The position numbers and the translations under genes were made by a program. Below, piece by piece: positions 28,204 through 36,394 of a stretch of DNA of 64,000 nt; position 1 is the first letter of the stretch, and every line of letters starts with the position of its first letter. The notes beneath the pieces were generated by a model. That model ran no database searches. It worked only from the letters and a program-made list of their open reading frames with translations, and had not been told where the DNA came from. The stretch is from Faecalibacterium sp. I3-3-33 (GTDB lineage Bacteria; Bacillota; Clostridia; Oscillospirales; Ruminococcaceae), in assembly GCF_023347295.1 (NCBI RefSeq), contig NZ_CP094469.1:2914001-2978000 (forward strand), in the 5' to 3' direction.

Positions 28204-30117
28204 TCAGATCTCCTTCTTCAGGGTCTCGCCCATGATGTAGCCGTAGGTCAGAGCGGCGTCGAAGCCCATGCCGTACTGCTTGGCGTCCTTCTCCTCGATG
28301 GAGCCGCAGACGTCGCCGGCAGCGTACAGGCCGGGGATAGCCTTCTTGTCCTCGGTCAGGACGTGGCAATCGGTGTCGATGGCCAGACCTGCGGTGGTCA
28401 GGTAGAAGGTGGGGTCCACGCGGATGGCCCACAGACCGTCGCGGGTCTCGATGTAGGGGCAGTTGCGGCGGCCGAACTCGTCCGGCTCGCCGGCCAGAGC
28501 GGCAGCGTTGTTTGCCTCGATGGCGTCTGCCAGATTGGGCAGGTTCAACTCCTCGGAAGCCTTCTCCACGCTGTCGTAGTGCACAGCCTCGCCCTTCTCG
28601 AACATGGCAACGTAACCGTTGAAGCCGTAGGCCTCGCTGTCGCGCAGCTTGACGGCAGAGGACTCGTCGAACACATAGTAGAAGGTGTCGCCGTTGTCCT
28701 TGTTCAGCTTTGCCTTGGCCATGGTGTAGTGGTTATCGGAGACGATGTTGCCGATGTTGTCGCCCTTGATGTTGACCATGATGCCGGGGGCAGTCTGGTG
28801 GATGAAGGCCAGCTCGAACTTGCTCTTGTAGCTGGACAGGAAGGCGGGCAGAGCGCGGTTTGCGCACTCCACATAGCCGCCGGCGTCGATACCCATCTGG
28901 ATGCCCTCGCCGGTCATGCTGGAGGCGCAATTGAAGAAGAAGTCGGCGTAATCGGGGCTGTACTTCTTCAGCATTTCGGGGTTCTTGGCAAAACCGCCGG
29001 AAGCAAGGCAGACAGCCTTGCCGCGCAGGGTGTAGCTTGCGCCGTTCTCGCCCTTAGCGTGGAAGCCCACAACACGGCCGCTCTCGTCCTTGATCAGGTC
29101 GGTGACGCTGGTGGAGTAGATGATCTTGCCCTTCTCGTACTTTTCCACGCGCTGTGCCATGAACATCATGGCGTAGCCTGCGCCGCCCTCGTAGCAGCCG
29201 GGTGCCAGATACGGGGTGGAAGCGCCGTACTGGGTAGCGCTTTCGTAGTTGCCCATGGTGTTGAAGCCGATGCCGATGCCTGCCATCCAGTCCACCAGAT
29301 CGCCGGCGACGGTGTACTGCTTGGTCATGTAGGGCATTTCACCGTTGAAGAACTCGGTGCGGTGGTACTTCTCCATGCTCTGCCAGAAGTTCATCATGCC
29401 CTCCAGCGTGCCCATGGCAGAGTTGCGGAAGCTGCCGTCCACATCGTAGTTGTACTGCAGCTTGGAGCCCGCGGTGGCAACGCCGCCGTAGGTCATGGAC
29501 ATGGAGCCGCCGGGGATATCGCGCTTCTCCACCAGAATGACGCTGTAGCCGGCCTCCAGCAGGCGGCAGGCGCAGGTCAGGCCGGAGGTACCGGCACCCA
29601 TGATGACGACATCGGCCTCTTCCTCGATGACCTCGTTGGAGGCAGCGATGGTGACCTCCTTGGAGAAGTCGTCCACGTTATAACCGGCCAGCTCGATGGC
29701 CTCCTTCACGGCTGCCTTGACAGCCATGGAGGTGATGGAGGAGCCGCGCAGGTTGGGCACGTTGACGCTCTGGTGCTCGACGATGGCGGCAGGGATGCGG
29801 GAGCAGGCATAGTTGCCGATGCCGATGGTCTCCTCGTGAGACAGCACCTCACAGGCAGTGATCTTGCCATCAAAGAAGGTGGTGGCAACGTGCACCCAGC
29901 TTTCGTGACCCATTGCCTTGGTGACGTACTTGCCGTCTACCGGGGAGGAGGGCTTGGTCACAGCGGAGGAGGCAGCAGAGGAAGCTGCGGAGGAAGCGGG
30001 AGCACCGGTGGTGCTGGAAGCGGAGTTGCCGCAGGCGGTCAGCAGACCGGCAGCAGCTGCGCCCATGGTGCCCACAGCGGCACCGCGCATAAAGTTGCGA
30101 CGAGAGATCTTAGCCAT
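28204..30117 (-). CDS. FMN/FAD-containing extracytoplasmic reductase (fumarate reductase-like)
   Basis: Protein of 637 aa. The N-terminus combines a twin-arginine motif (SRRNFMRG, Arg6-Arg7) with a lipobox (LLTAC, Cys29), so it should be exported folded and lipid-anchored. An FMN_bind domain (about 62-145) has the flavinylation-type motif GSSITSMAV (125-133). The FAD domain begins with VIMGAGTSG (171-179) and ends with AAGDVCG. Relatives reduce fumarate, urocanate or other enoates. The usual substrate His segment (HHTMGG-like) reads FYLTTAG here, so fumarate is unlikely. A LysR gene is transcribed divergently from a shared 225-base region. Confidence 0.88.
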   Translation of the reverse strand: MAKISRRNFMRGAAVGTMGAAAAGLLTACGNSASSTTGAPASSAASSAASSAVTKPSSPVDGKYVTKAMGHESWVHVATTFFDGKITACEVLSHEETIGIGNYACSRIPAAIVEHQSVNVPNLRGSSITSMAVKAAVKEAIELAGYNVDDFSKEVTIAASNEVIEEEADVVIMGAGTSGLTCACRLLEAGYSVILVEKRDIPGGSMSMTYGGVATAGSKLQYNYDVDGSFRNSAMGTLEGMMNFWQSMEKYHRTEFFNGEMPYMTKQYTVAGDLVDWMAGIGIGFNTMGNYESATQYGASTPYLAPGCYEGGAGYAMMFMAQRVEKYEKGKIIYSTSVTDLIKDESGRVVGFHAKGENGASYTLRGKAVCLASGGFAKNPEMLKKYSPDYADFFFNCASSMTGEGIQMGIDAGGYVECANRALPAFLSSYKSKFELAFIHQTAPGIMVNIKGDNIGNIVSDNHYTMAKAKLNKDNGDTFYYVFDESSAVKLRDSEAYGFNGYVAMFEKGEAVHYDSVEKASEELNLPNLADAIEANNAAALAGEPDEFGRRNCPYIETRDGLWAIRVDPTFYLTTAGLAIDTDCHVLTEDKKAIPGLYAAGDVCGSIEEKDAKQYGMGFDAALTYGYIMGETLKKEI

Positions 30118-30194
30118 AAGGTTCGCCTTTCTTTTTCTTTTCTCTTCTTTTTTGCGTTTTTCCTGTTCCTTCGTGCATTTTGAACATTGATACG

Positions 30195-30223
30195 ATTATA
30201 GCAAAGTTTTGTCCCGGTGTGAA
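30195..30223 (-). promoter_or_regulatory. Promoter of the reductase gene
   Basis: Minus strand TTCACA, 17 bases, TATAAT. Confidence 0.75.
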
Positions 30224-30225
30224 AT

Positions 30226-30235
30226 ACAAATTTGT
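30226..30235. promoter_or_regulatory. ACAAATTTGT palindrome, candidate LysR site
   Basis: A perfect 10-base palindrome directly upstream of the reductase -35 box in the divergent region. LysR proteins bind such sites; binding is inferred. Confidence 0.45.
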
Positions 30236-30273
30236 GCCCGGATTTATCAAATCTCTTTATAAATCACTTTCTC

Positions 30274-30302
30274 TTTACGGCCTGTGCGGAATCCTGTATA
30301 AT
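30274..30302 (+). promoter_or_regulatory. Promoter of the LysR gene
   Basis: TTTACG, 17 bases, TATAAT, about 40 bases before the ATG. Confidence 0.75.
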
Positions 30303-30342
30303 AAAGATGACCAGCTTTTTACACAAGGAGGGGCGCCGTTCT

Positions 30343-31260
30343 ATGACGATTTACCAGTTGGAGTGCTTTATTGCCGTAGCAGAGGAGCTGAATTTCAGCG
30401 CCGCTGCCGAGCGGCTGTTCACCACCCAGCCCGCCATCACCTACCAGATCAACGCATTGGAAAAGGAGACCGGGCTGCACCTGTTCGAGCGCACCACCCG
30501 CCGCACCAAGCTGACCGCTGCCGGACAGTCCTTTTATCTGGACATGGTGCAGATGACCAGCTTTGGCAGACAGGCGCTGAAGAAAGCGCAGGATATTCAG
30601 GACGCCGACCGCTCCCGCCTGACGGTGGGGCTGCGGCAGCTATTCGACTACGGCACTTTTTCCAGCATTCTGACCGAGTTCCAGCACCAGTTCCCCAACG
30701 CCTGCGTGGACGTTGTGCCGCAGGACAACCGCCGCCCGCTGGAGCAGCTGCGCTCCGGGCAGCTGGACATCGGCTTCTTCTACACCACCGAGCACTCCCG
30801 CGACCGGGACATCTCCTTTACGCCCCTGTTCTCGCTGGGGTACCATGTGCTGATGAACCCCAACTCTCCCCTTGCCGACCGGCGGGCGCTGCATCTGGCA
30901 GACCTGAAAGGGCAGAGCGTGGTGTCCTCCGGCGCGTTCGACAGCTTTCTGTCTGCCTGTCAGGGGCCGTCGCTGGAGCAGCTGGCGCAGGTGGGGGTGG
31001 ATTGCAGCAAGATCACCCCCAGCTTTGAGGGCGCGCTCATCATGATCCAGATGGGCACTGCCATGTCCATCGTGCCCTGCCTGTCCACGGCGGTGATCCC
31101 GGGCATCGTCAAGGTGCCGCTGCTGGATTTTCCCCCGGTGACGGTGGAGATCGCCGCCATGCGCCACGCACCCCGGCTGGAGGTGCAGTCCTTCATCGAG
31201 ATCGCCAAGCAGAAGTACGCCCATCACCATGACCCACTGTTGATGGAGACGCTGATCTGA
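30343..31260 (+). CDS. LysR-family transcriptional regulator
   Basis: Protein of 305 aa. The N-terminal winged helix-turn-helix (MTIYQLECFIAVAEELNF, AAAERLFTTQPAITYQINAL) is typical LysR, and residues about 90-300 form the periplasmic-binding-protein-like effector domain. AAGGAGG lies about 11 bases before the ATG. It is divergent from the FMN/FAD reductase gene, the classical arrangement in which a LysR protein controls its neighbour in response to the substrate or product. The effector is unknown. Confidence 0.93.
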   Translation: MTIYQLECFIAVAEELNFSAAAERLFTTQPAITYQINALEKETGLHLFERTTRRTKLTAAGQSFYLDMVQMTSFGRQALKKAQDIQDADRSRLTVGLRQLFDYGTFSSILTEFQHQFPNACVDVVPQDNRRPLEQLRSGQLDIGFFYTTEHSRDRDISFTPLFSLGYHVLMNPNSPLADRRALHLADLKGQSVVSSGAFDSFLSACQGPSLEQLAQVGVDCSKITPSFEGALIMIQMGTAMSIVPCLSTAVIPGIVKVPLLDFPPVTVEIAAMRHAPRLEVQSFIEIAKQKYAHHHDPLLMETLI

Positions 31261-31535
31261 GGCACAGCTGCTACTGTTCAAAAGTCCCCTATGACCCATA
31301 GAGTTTTGAACAGTTACTTTTTCTGCGCCAAAACACGCAGAACGATGCGCTTTTTGCCCCGACTCTTCAAAAGTAGCCAAAGTTTTGAAGAGTTGCAAAC
31401 ACAACGAAACTACGTTACTTTTAGATACTATTCAATATAAAAAAGTGGCAATGATGTCCGACTCTTCAAAAGTCCCCTTGTGTCATAGGGCTTTGCCGCC
31501 TGTTCTGAACAGCAGCACCTGCCCTGTAAAAGCAG
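31261..31535. other. Gene-free stretch with repeated TTCAAAAG hairpins
   Basis: No gene found. See the hairpin group at 31273-31471. Confidence 0.6.
31273..31471. repeat. Repeated hairpins built on CTNTTCAAAAGT
   Basis: ACTGTTCAAAA pairs with TTTTGAACAGT (31273-31314) and ACTCTTCAAAA with TTTTGAAGAGT (31362-31393), both perfect over 11 bp. A third ACTCTTCAAAAGTCCCC at 31461 lacks its partner. Loops of copies 1 and 3 share AGTCCCC and an ATGACCCATAG/TGTCATAGGG-like part. Confidence 0.75.
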
Positions 31536-31570
31536 AAAGCCGGACGGCCCGCAGGCTGCCCGGCTTTTTA
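31536..31570. terminator. Terminator between LysR and PH-like gene
   Basis: AAAGCCGG pairs with CCGGCTTT, followed by TTACTTTT, with an outer AAAAGCAGAAA/TTCTGCTTTT pairing. It may serve both convergent genes. Confidence 0.7.
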
Positions 31571-31581
31571 CTTTTCTGCTT

Positions 31582-32598
31582 TTACTGATAATCGTGGTTG
31601 AGGAACAGGGCCTTGATGACCACCACCTCGTCGTATTCCTCCTGCTCCACCTGCACGTCCGCGTTCAGGCTCTTCAGGCGTGCCTTGACCGCATCCAGTG
31701 CCTCGGGCACGGTGACGGCGCGGCCCTCCTCCACGGCGTCCATCATCTGCTTGAGCACGATGGGGTGGGCGTACCAGCTTGCCACCGGGAACGCCCCGTG
31801 GGGGTAGTGCTTGACATACTCTGCCATGGCGGCCTCGGCCTTTTCTGCACGCTTCATGATGGCGTTGTTGTTATTGTGGGCGGTGGGCAGCATATTGTAG
31901 CTGGAAAACAGGAAGATGGCGGCAAAGCCGAACAGCGCAAAGTACACGCCGTAGCTGCCGGTGTGGCTGAACACAGAATACAGGCCGTAGACCGCCGCCG
32001 CAACGCCCAGCACAAAGATCGCCAGCGCCACATAGCGGTACACCGGTTTGCTTTGCAGCTGCGCACGCTTGCGGCGCTCGGCAGCGCTCAGCTCAGCGGA
32101 AAGCTCCGGCTTTGCATCCAGATACTCCTTTGCCCGGCGCAGCAGGGTAAGGCTGTGCTGCGCGTCCTCGGAAAGCTCCGGCAGCTTGCGGGCGGCCTTT
32201 TCGGCGGCCTTTTTCTCCAGCGCCTGCTCACCGGCAGCGCTCAGCAGATGCAGCTGCGGCTGCTCCTTGGCAAGCACTTCCAGCAAAGCGTCCACGTCCC
32301 GCTCGTCCTTGAAGTTGCACTGCTTCTGCTTGCCGCCGTCGTACTCCACCACAAGATAGGCCATGGAGGCAAACACGCCCTTGCCGGAAAAACCGCCGGA
32401 ACTCATAGCCACCCGCTTGAACACCCGGGTGATGCTGCTGTAAGGCAGATAATAGCGGCGGTCGATGTAAAAGCTGTTCAGGTACAGCGCCTTTTTGCCT
32501 ACGCCGCAGGGGCCGATCTTCCGGCAGGCTTTTTTGTCTGCCTCCAACTCCTGCGGGTCAAGCTTTGCCATGCCCAGCTGTGCGGGTTTGAAAATCAT
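31582..32598 (-). CDS. Membrane protein with N-terminal PH-like region
   Basis: Protein of 338 aa. Residues about 35-115 (KKALYLNSFYIDRRYYLPYS, VFASMAYLVVEYDGG, FKDERDVDALLEVL) look like a bacterial PH-type domain. A Lys/Glu-rich helical part follows (125-180), then two membrane spans at about 190-235 (YVALAIFVLGVAAAVYGLY; VYFALFGFAAIFLFSSYNML) and a cytoplasmic tail. GAAGGG lies before the ATG. The protein is conserved-looking but I do not know its function. It stands alone, ending convergent with the LysR gene. Confidence 0.75.
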   Translation of the reverse strand: MIFKPAQLGMAKLDPQELEADKKACRKIGPCGVGKKALYLNSFYIDRRYYLPYSSITRVFKRVAMSSGGFSGKGVFASMAYLVVEYDGGKQKQCNFKDERDVDALLEVLAKEQPQLHLLSAAGEQALEKKAAEKAARKLPELSEDAQHSLTLLRRAKEYLDAKPELSAELSAAERRKRAQLQSKPVYRYVALAIFVLGVAAAVYGLYSVFSHTGSYGVYFALFGFAAIFLFSSYNMLPTAHNNNNAIMKRAEKAEAAMAEYVKHYPHGAFPVASWYAHPIVLKQMMDAVEEGRAVTVPEALDAVKARLKSLNADVQVEQEEYDEVVVIKALFLNHDYQ

Positions 32599-32675
32599 GG
32601 GTAGTTCCCTTCTTTGCTTTAAATTCTACGCCCCTATTTTCCCACGGGACGGGGGCAATTGCAAGCCCTGATTTT

Positions 32676-32722
32676 TTCAAAAAACAGCGCCCGCCGCTGT
32701 ACGGTCAGGCAGCGGCGGGCGC
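32676..32722 (-). terminator. Terminator of the CstA gene
   Basis: GCGCCCGCCGCTG pairs with CAGCGGCGGGCGC; a run of T's follows on the minus strand. Confidence 0.9.
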
Positions 32723-32756
32723 AGGTTACTTACGGAAATATAGAGCCGTCAGTTCC

Positions 32757-34259
32757 TTATGCCTTGGAAGCAGAGTGCTTCTTGGTAGCATGGAGGAACA
32801 GAGCCAGCATTGCGATGGCAAAGACGATGCCGATGGGGTAAGCAACGGCGGTGTTGTAAGCCACCAGCTTGCCGTCCGCATAGGTGTTGATCATCTTGCC
32901 CAGGCACTCGGGAGCCAGCACGAAGTAGGTGCAGGACACAGCGCTCATAAAGGTTGCAGGCACGGCGGTGATCCAGAAGTTCTTCTTCTCCTTGAACAGG
33001 TACATGGAAGCAGCCCACAGGACGATCATAGCCAGCGTCTGGTTGGTCCAGCTGAAGTAACGCCAGATGACGGTGTAGTTGATGAAGCCCAGTGCGTTGC
33101 CGATGCCAAGGAAAGCACCAACGCCCAGCACGGGGATGCAGAGCTTCAGGCGGTTTGCGTAGCTGTCCTGATCGATCTTGAGCCAGTCGGACAGGGTCAG
33201 ACGAGCGGAACGGAAGGCGGTATCACCAGAGGTGATGGGGCAGATAACGACACCGATCATAGCCAGTGCCACGCCAACCTTACCCATGGTCTTGAGGCAG
33301 ACGTCGTAGATAGCGGCAGACTGACCGGCAGCCAGAGCCTCGGCCAGACCGACCATCTTGCCGTCGGTGATGGTGTACAGTGCGCAGCCAGCAGCAGCCC
33401 AGATCAGAGCGATGATGCCCTCGCTGACCATTGCACCGTAGAATACGAAGTGACCCTGCTTCTCACTCTTCATGCAGCGAGCCATCAGAGGCGACTGGGT
33501 GGAGTGGAAACCGGAGATAGCACCACAGGCAACGGTGATGAACATGAAGCTCCAGATGGGGGTGTTAGAGGGGTGCATATTGCTGAAGTTTGCCCAGATC
33601 TCGGGGATGGTGTAGGCGGGGTTGGTGAAGATACCAAAGATAACGCCCACAGCCATGATGATCAGGCAGATGCCGAACAGGGGGTAGATCTTACCGATGA
33701 TGGCATCAATGGAGATAAAGGTTGCGATGAAGTAGTACACCAGAATGATGATCAGCCAGAACAGAGTGGTGGTCACCACACCGGACATACCGCCGTTCTT
33801 GCACAGGGTAACGATCAGGCCTGCGGGACCCACTGCGAACACGGTACCGACCATGATCAGCAGCACCACAGAGAACACACGCATGATGTTCTGCATCACA
33901 GGGCCCAGATAGCGGCCGGTGACCTCAGCGATGGAAGCGCCGTCGTTGCGCTCGCTCATCATGCCGGAGAAGTAGTCATGTACGCCGCCGGCAAAGATGG
34001 TGCCGAAGGTGATCCACAGGAACACCACGGGACCCCACAGAGCACCCTGCAGTGCACCGAAGATGGGGCCCAGACCTGCAATGTTCAGCAGCTGGACGAG
34101 GAACAGCTTCCACTGGGGCATCACAACGTAGTCAACGCCATCGTTGATGCGCACAGCAGGAGTTTCGCGGTCGTCCGGTCCGAACGTGTTGTCCACGATC
34201 TTACCATAGACAAAGTAGCCGATGATAAGGAGCGCCAGACACAGTAAGAAACTAATCAT
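32757..34259 (-). CDS. cstA: CstA family transporter (carbon starvation protein)
   Basis: Protein of 500 aa with about 14-16 membrane spans. The CstA core is clear: YFVYGKIVDNTFGPDD, PQWKLFLVQLLNIAGLGPIFG, GGVHDYFSGMMSERNDG, GFHSTQSPLMARC. Family members take up peptides or pyruvate when carbon is short; Faecalibacterium substrates are not known to me. The ATG at 34259 has AAGGAGG 8 bases upstream; the frame extends further but without an RBS. It is shorter than the E. coli protein (about 700 aa), as are other Firmicutes members. A TTAACAC/GTGTTAA inverted repeat upstream may be an operator. Confidence 0.93.
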   Translation of the reverse strand: MISFLLCLALLIIGYFVYGKIVDNTFGPDDRETPAVRINDGVDYVVMPQWKLFLVQLLNIAGLGPIFGALQGALWGPVVFLWITFGTIFAGGVHDYFSGMMSERNDGASIAEVTGRYLGPVMQNIMRVFSVVLLIMVGTVFAVGPAGLIVTLCKNGGMSGVVTTTLFWLIIILVYYFIATFISIDAIIGKIYPLFGICLIIMAVGVIFGIFTNPAYTIPEIWANFSNMHPSNTPIWSFMFITVACGAISGFHSTQSPLMARCMKSEKQGHFVFYGAMVSEGIIALIWAAAGCALYTITDGKMVGLAEALAAGQSAAIYDVCLKTMGKVGVALAMIGVVICPITSGDTAFRSARLTLSDWLKIDQDSYANRLKLCIPVLGVGAFLGIGNALGFINYTVIWRYFSWTNQTLAMIVLWAASMYLFKEKKNFWITAVPATFMSAVSCTYFVLAPECLGKMINTYADGKLVAYNTAVAYPIGIVFAIAMLALFLHATKKHSASKA

Positions 34260-34636
34260 ACCAGAAACCTCCTTTTGAATTTCAGCCGCCGGCAGCATAT
34301 GCCATACTGCGGCTATGACCGATCTCTGGCTTCATGTTAACACCTTTTTCATAATTGTGTTAATATTTTTTAGGTATAGTTCCTATATCAAAAAGTATAT
34401 GGCCGCTTATTTTATTTGTTTGCGCAAACTTTTATTTTTTGGCGATAACACGTTTTAATTCATCGTTCTGTTTCTCAAAAACTTTCTCCCGGGAACGGTC
34501 AAAGCCGTCCCCGCCAAACTTTGCGCCGCCTTTTTGTGCACTTTGCTTAATCGTTTGCGATTTTCTCTCTGAAACGTGGAATTTGGGACGAAAAGAAGGG
34601 AAATCCGCCCCCCTCAGGCGAGGCACCCCTTCCGTG
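34260..34636. other. Upstream region of cstA
   Basis: No gene found. It contains the inverted repeat at 34337-34363. I could not fix a convincing promoter. Confidence 0.5.
34337..34363. promoter_or_regulatory. Inverted repeat TTAACAC-N13-GTGTTAA
   Basis: A perfect 7-bp inverted repeat about 80 bases before the cstA ATG. It may be a repressor or activator site, for example for carbon control. Confidence 0.4.
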
Positions 34637-34690
34637 AAAAAGGGCTAGCGGAGCGTCCGCAGACGCTCCGCTAGCCCGAAAATAAATCTT
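34637..34690. repeat. Family C repeat: constant flanks around a palindrome
   Basis: GTGAAAAAG, then a 15-bp perfect stem (GGGCTAGCGGAGCGT / ACGCTCCGCTAGCCC) with loop CCGCAG, then AAAATAAAT. The same plan occurs at 35988-36060 and 52355-52425 with different stems. Confidence 0.75.
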
Positions 34691-34697
34691 CCACTAT

Positions 34698-34792
34698 TGC
34701 CGCGCAGCGGCACATCATTTCCGGCGCAGCCGGAACAGCATTGCGCCAGCACCTCATCTGCCGCAGGCAGATATCATTGCGCCGTCAGGCGC
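34698..34792. repeat. Family B hairpin array, copy 1
   Basis: Short perfect stems TGCCGC/GCGGCA, TCCGGC/GCCGGA, TCTGCC/GGCAGA and GCGCC/GGCGC with GCA-type loops are joined by CATCATT-, AGCATT- and ATATCATT-like linkers. The array runs into the 3' end of the LysR gene. A larger copy is at 47801-47994. Confidence 0.75.
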
Positions 34793-35721
34793 CCCCACCC
34801 GCTGTCCTTGATGGTGGCATCCGCCTGCTTGTGCAGCAGTTGCACAAACAGCTGCTCCTCCGGCTGCAAAGGCTCCCGTTCCGGGTACACCAGCACGTCC
34901 CGCATCTGCTGCTTCTGCGCCGGGCAGTTATGCAGTGCCAGATGGTACTGCTCCAGCGCGCGCTGCGGCATGGGGGACGACCACATATAGGCCGTGGGCA
35001 GGTTTTGCAAAATAGAGAACTGGCTGCACCGCTCGTACACATGGATGCGGCGGTTGGGGTTTACCTGCCAGCGGGAGACGGTGCTCTCCTCCCCGGGCAG
35101 ATGGGCGTCGCCGTGCAGCACCTCGATGTAATCGTTCAGCTCGTCCAGGTTCTGCACCTGCCGCCGTGCCAGCGGGCTGTCCTGACTGGTGAGCAGCAGG
35201 TAGGAAAACTCCATGATAGGCTCCTGCCGCAAACCGTGGCGCTGGCAGTAGCGCAAATAGTAGTCCTCGTCCTCGGCGGCATAGCGCAGCAGCGCTATGT
35301 GGTAGCCCTGCCGCAGCACAAAGTCCAACGCTTCGATTGCGCCGCTCTCCCGGATATGCACCCGCAGCTGCTCGCTGCGGGCTGCCTGCTGCAAAAAATC
35401 CACCGCCGCGTAGGAGGCGTAGGTGGCATGGGTCAGCACCACCCGCAGCTCGGCGCAGCTGCGCTGCTGCTGGTGCGCCTCCTGCTCCAGCTCGTCCACC
35501 TGCTGCAGCACCCGCTGCGCCTGCGCGATGAACCGCTTGCCCTGCTCGGTGGGGATCATGCCCGTGGAGGAGCGCTCGAAAATGCGCACCCCGTATTCCT
35601 CTTCCAGATTCTTCAGTGCCTTGCTCACATTGGGCTGCGCCGCGTACAGCTGCTTTGCCGCCGCCGACACCGACCCCCATTTCATGATGGCTACCAGATA
35701 TCGCAGTTCCGTAATATTCAT
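34774..35721 (-). CDS. LysR-family transcriptional regulator
   Basis: Protein of 315 aa with the LysR helix-turn-helix (MNITELRYLVAIMKWGSV, AAAKQLYAAQPNVSKALKNL) and an effector domain from about 90 to 295. GGAGGGG lies just before the ATG at 35721. The last codons overlap the hairpin array at 34698-34792, so the C-terminus (GWGRLTAQ) may have been rewritten by that repeat. No divergent partner gene is present; a repeat-rich 450-base region lies upstream. Its target is not evident. Confidence 0.9.
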   Translation of the reverse strand: MNITELRYLVAIMKWGSVSAAAKQLYAAQPNVSKALKNLEEEYGVRIFERSSTGMIPTEQGKRFIAQAQRVLQQVDELEQEAHQQQRSCAELRVVLTHATYASYAAVDFLQQAARSEQLRVHIRESGAIEALDFVLRQGYHIALLRYAAEDEDYYLRYCQRHGLRQEPIMEFSYLLLTSQDSPLARRQVQNLDELNDYIEVLHGDAHLPGEESTVSRWQVNPNRRIHVYERCSQFSILQNLPTAYMWSSPMPQRALEQYHLALHNCPAQKQQMRDVLVYPEREPLQPEEQLFVQLLHKQADATIKDSGWGRLTAQ

Positions 35722-35816
35722 GAACCCCTCCGCGTTGTTTGCAGTCGTAATCGTATTGTAACAATTTCTCCGCGCTGCTGTCAAGCGGGGGAAGAACTCC
35801 CCCGGCAGCGTCCTCG

Positions 35817-35868
35817 CCCTCTCAGTCAAATCCTACGGATTTGACAGCTCTCCCAAAGGGAGAGCCTT
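35817..35868. repeat. Family A dispersed repeat
   Basis: CCCTCTCAGTCAAATCCTAC, where GTCAAATC pairs with GGATTTGAC, followed by AGCTCTCCCAAAGGGAGAGCC. Confidence 0.75.
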
Positions 35869-35987
35869 TGGCATGGCGGTATAGTTTCCGGCTAAAACGC
35901 AAAGTTGCTTGCCCGGAAGGGGCAGCCTCACAGCGCGGATGTTTCCGTAGGAAACAAGCGCGGCAGCTGCCGTTCGCCTTTGTAGCC

Positions 35988-36101
35988 CCTCCCGTGAAAA
36001 GGCAATTCTGGAAAATCCGCAGATTTTCCAGAATTGCGAATTAAAAATAATTTTTCCGCTGAACATGGCCAAAGCGCACGCGGCGGCCATTCCAAATCGT
36101 C
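35988..36101. repeat. Family C repeat with long right flank
   Basis: CCGTGAAAAG, then GCAATTCTGGAAAAT pairing with ATTTTCCAGAATTGC around CCGCAG, then AAAAATAATTTTTCCGCTGAAC and a 40-base tail (GCGCACGCGGCGGCCATT) ending AAATCGTC. The right part is almost identical to 52408-52465. Confidence 0.8.
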
Positions 36102-36170
36102 CCCCTCTCCCTTGCACCAAAGCCCCCGGGTGCTATATAATAAGGAAAAACATAAAGGAGGGGCTGTACC

Positions 36171-36383
36171 ATGCCGGAATACCGCGTGCTGCGCATTGAC
36201 GAGCAGCTGTACGGCTGCGAGGAGCTGCCCGCCGGGCAGCCGGTGCTGTGCGATTTGACCCTGACCGATGCCGCCGGGGCTGCCCGCATTCTGTCCTACC
36301 CGGACAAGGAACTGACATGTCTTGGCATCAACGAAGGAGATACCGTCTGTCTACTGCCGGACGGCACCCTGCACAAGCTGTAA
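36171..36383 (+). CDS. Small conserved hypothetical protein
   Basis: Protein of 70 aa, soluble and acidic, with a beta-rich pattern (YRVLRIDEQLYGCEELPAG, VLCDLTLTDAAGAARIL, LGINEGDTVCLLPDG). It could be a small beta-barrel or KOW-like domain. AAGGAGG lies 8 bases before the ATG. The next gene (histidine phosphatase) starts 11 bases later, so they are co-transcribed. No family is recognised. Confidence 0.7.
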   Translation: MPEYRVLRIDEQLYGCEELPAGQPVLCDLTLTDAAGAARILSYPDKELTCLGINEGDTVCLLPDGTLHKL

Positions 36384-36394
36384 GGAGTAATTTT

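Larger units (their letters stand above)
35722..36170. other. Repeat-rich intergenic region
   Basis: No gene. It contains a family A unit (35817-35868) and a family C unit (35988-36101). A TTGCAC...TATAAT promoter for the next gene lies at about 36113-36145. Confidence 0.6.

Noticed and set aside
28063..30183. A 706-aa plus-strand open frame
   Set aside because: Antisense shadow of the FMN/FAD reductase gene.
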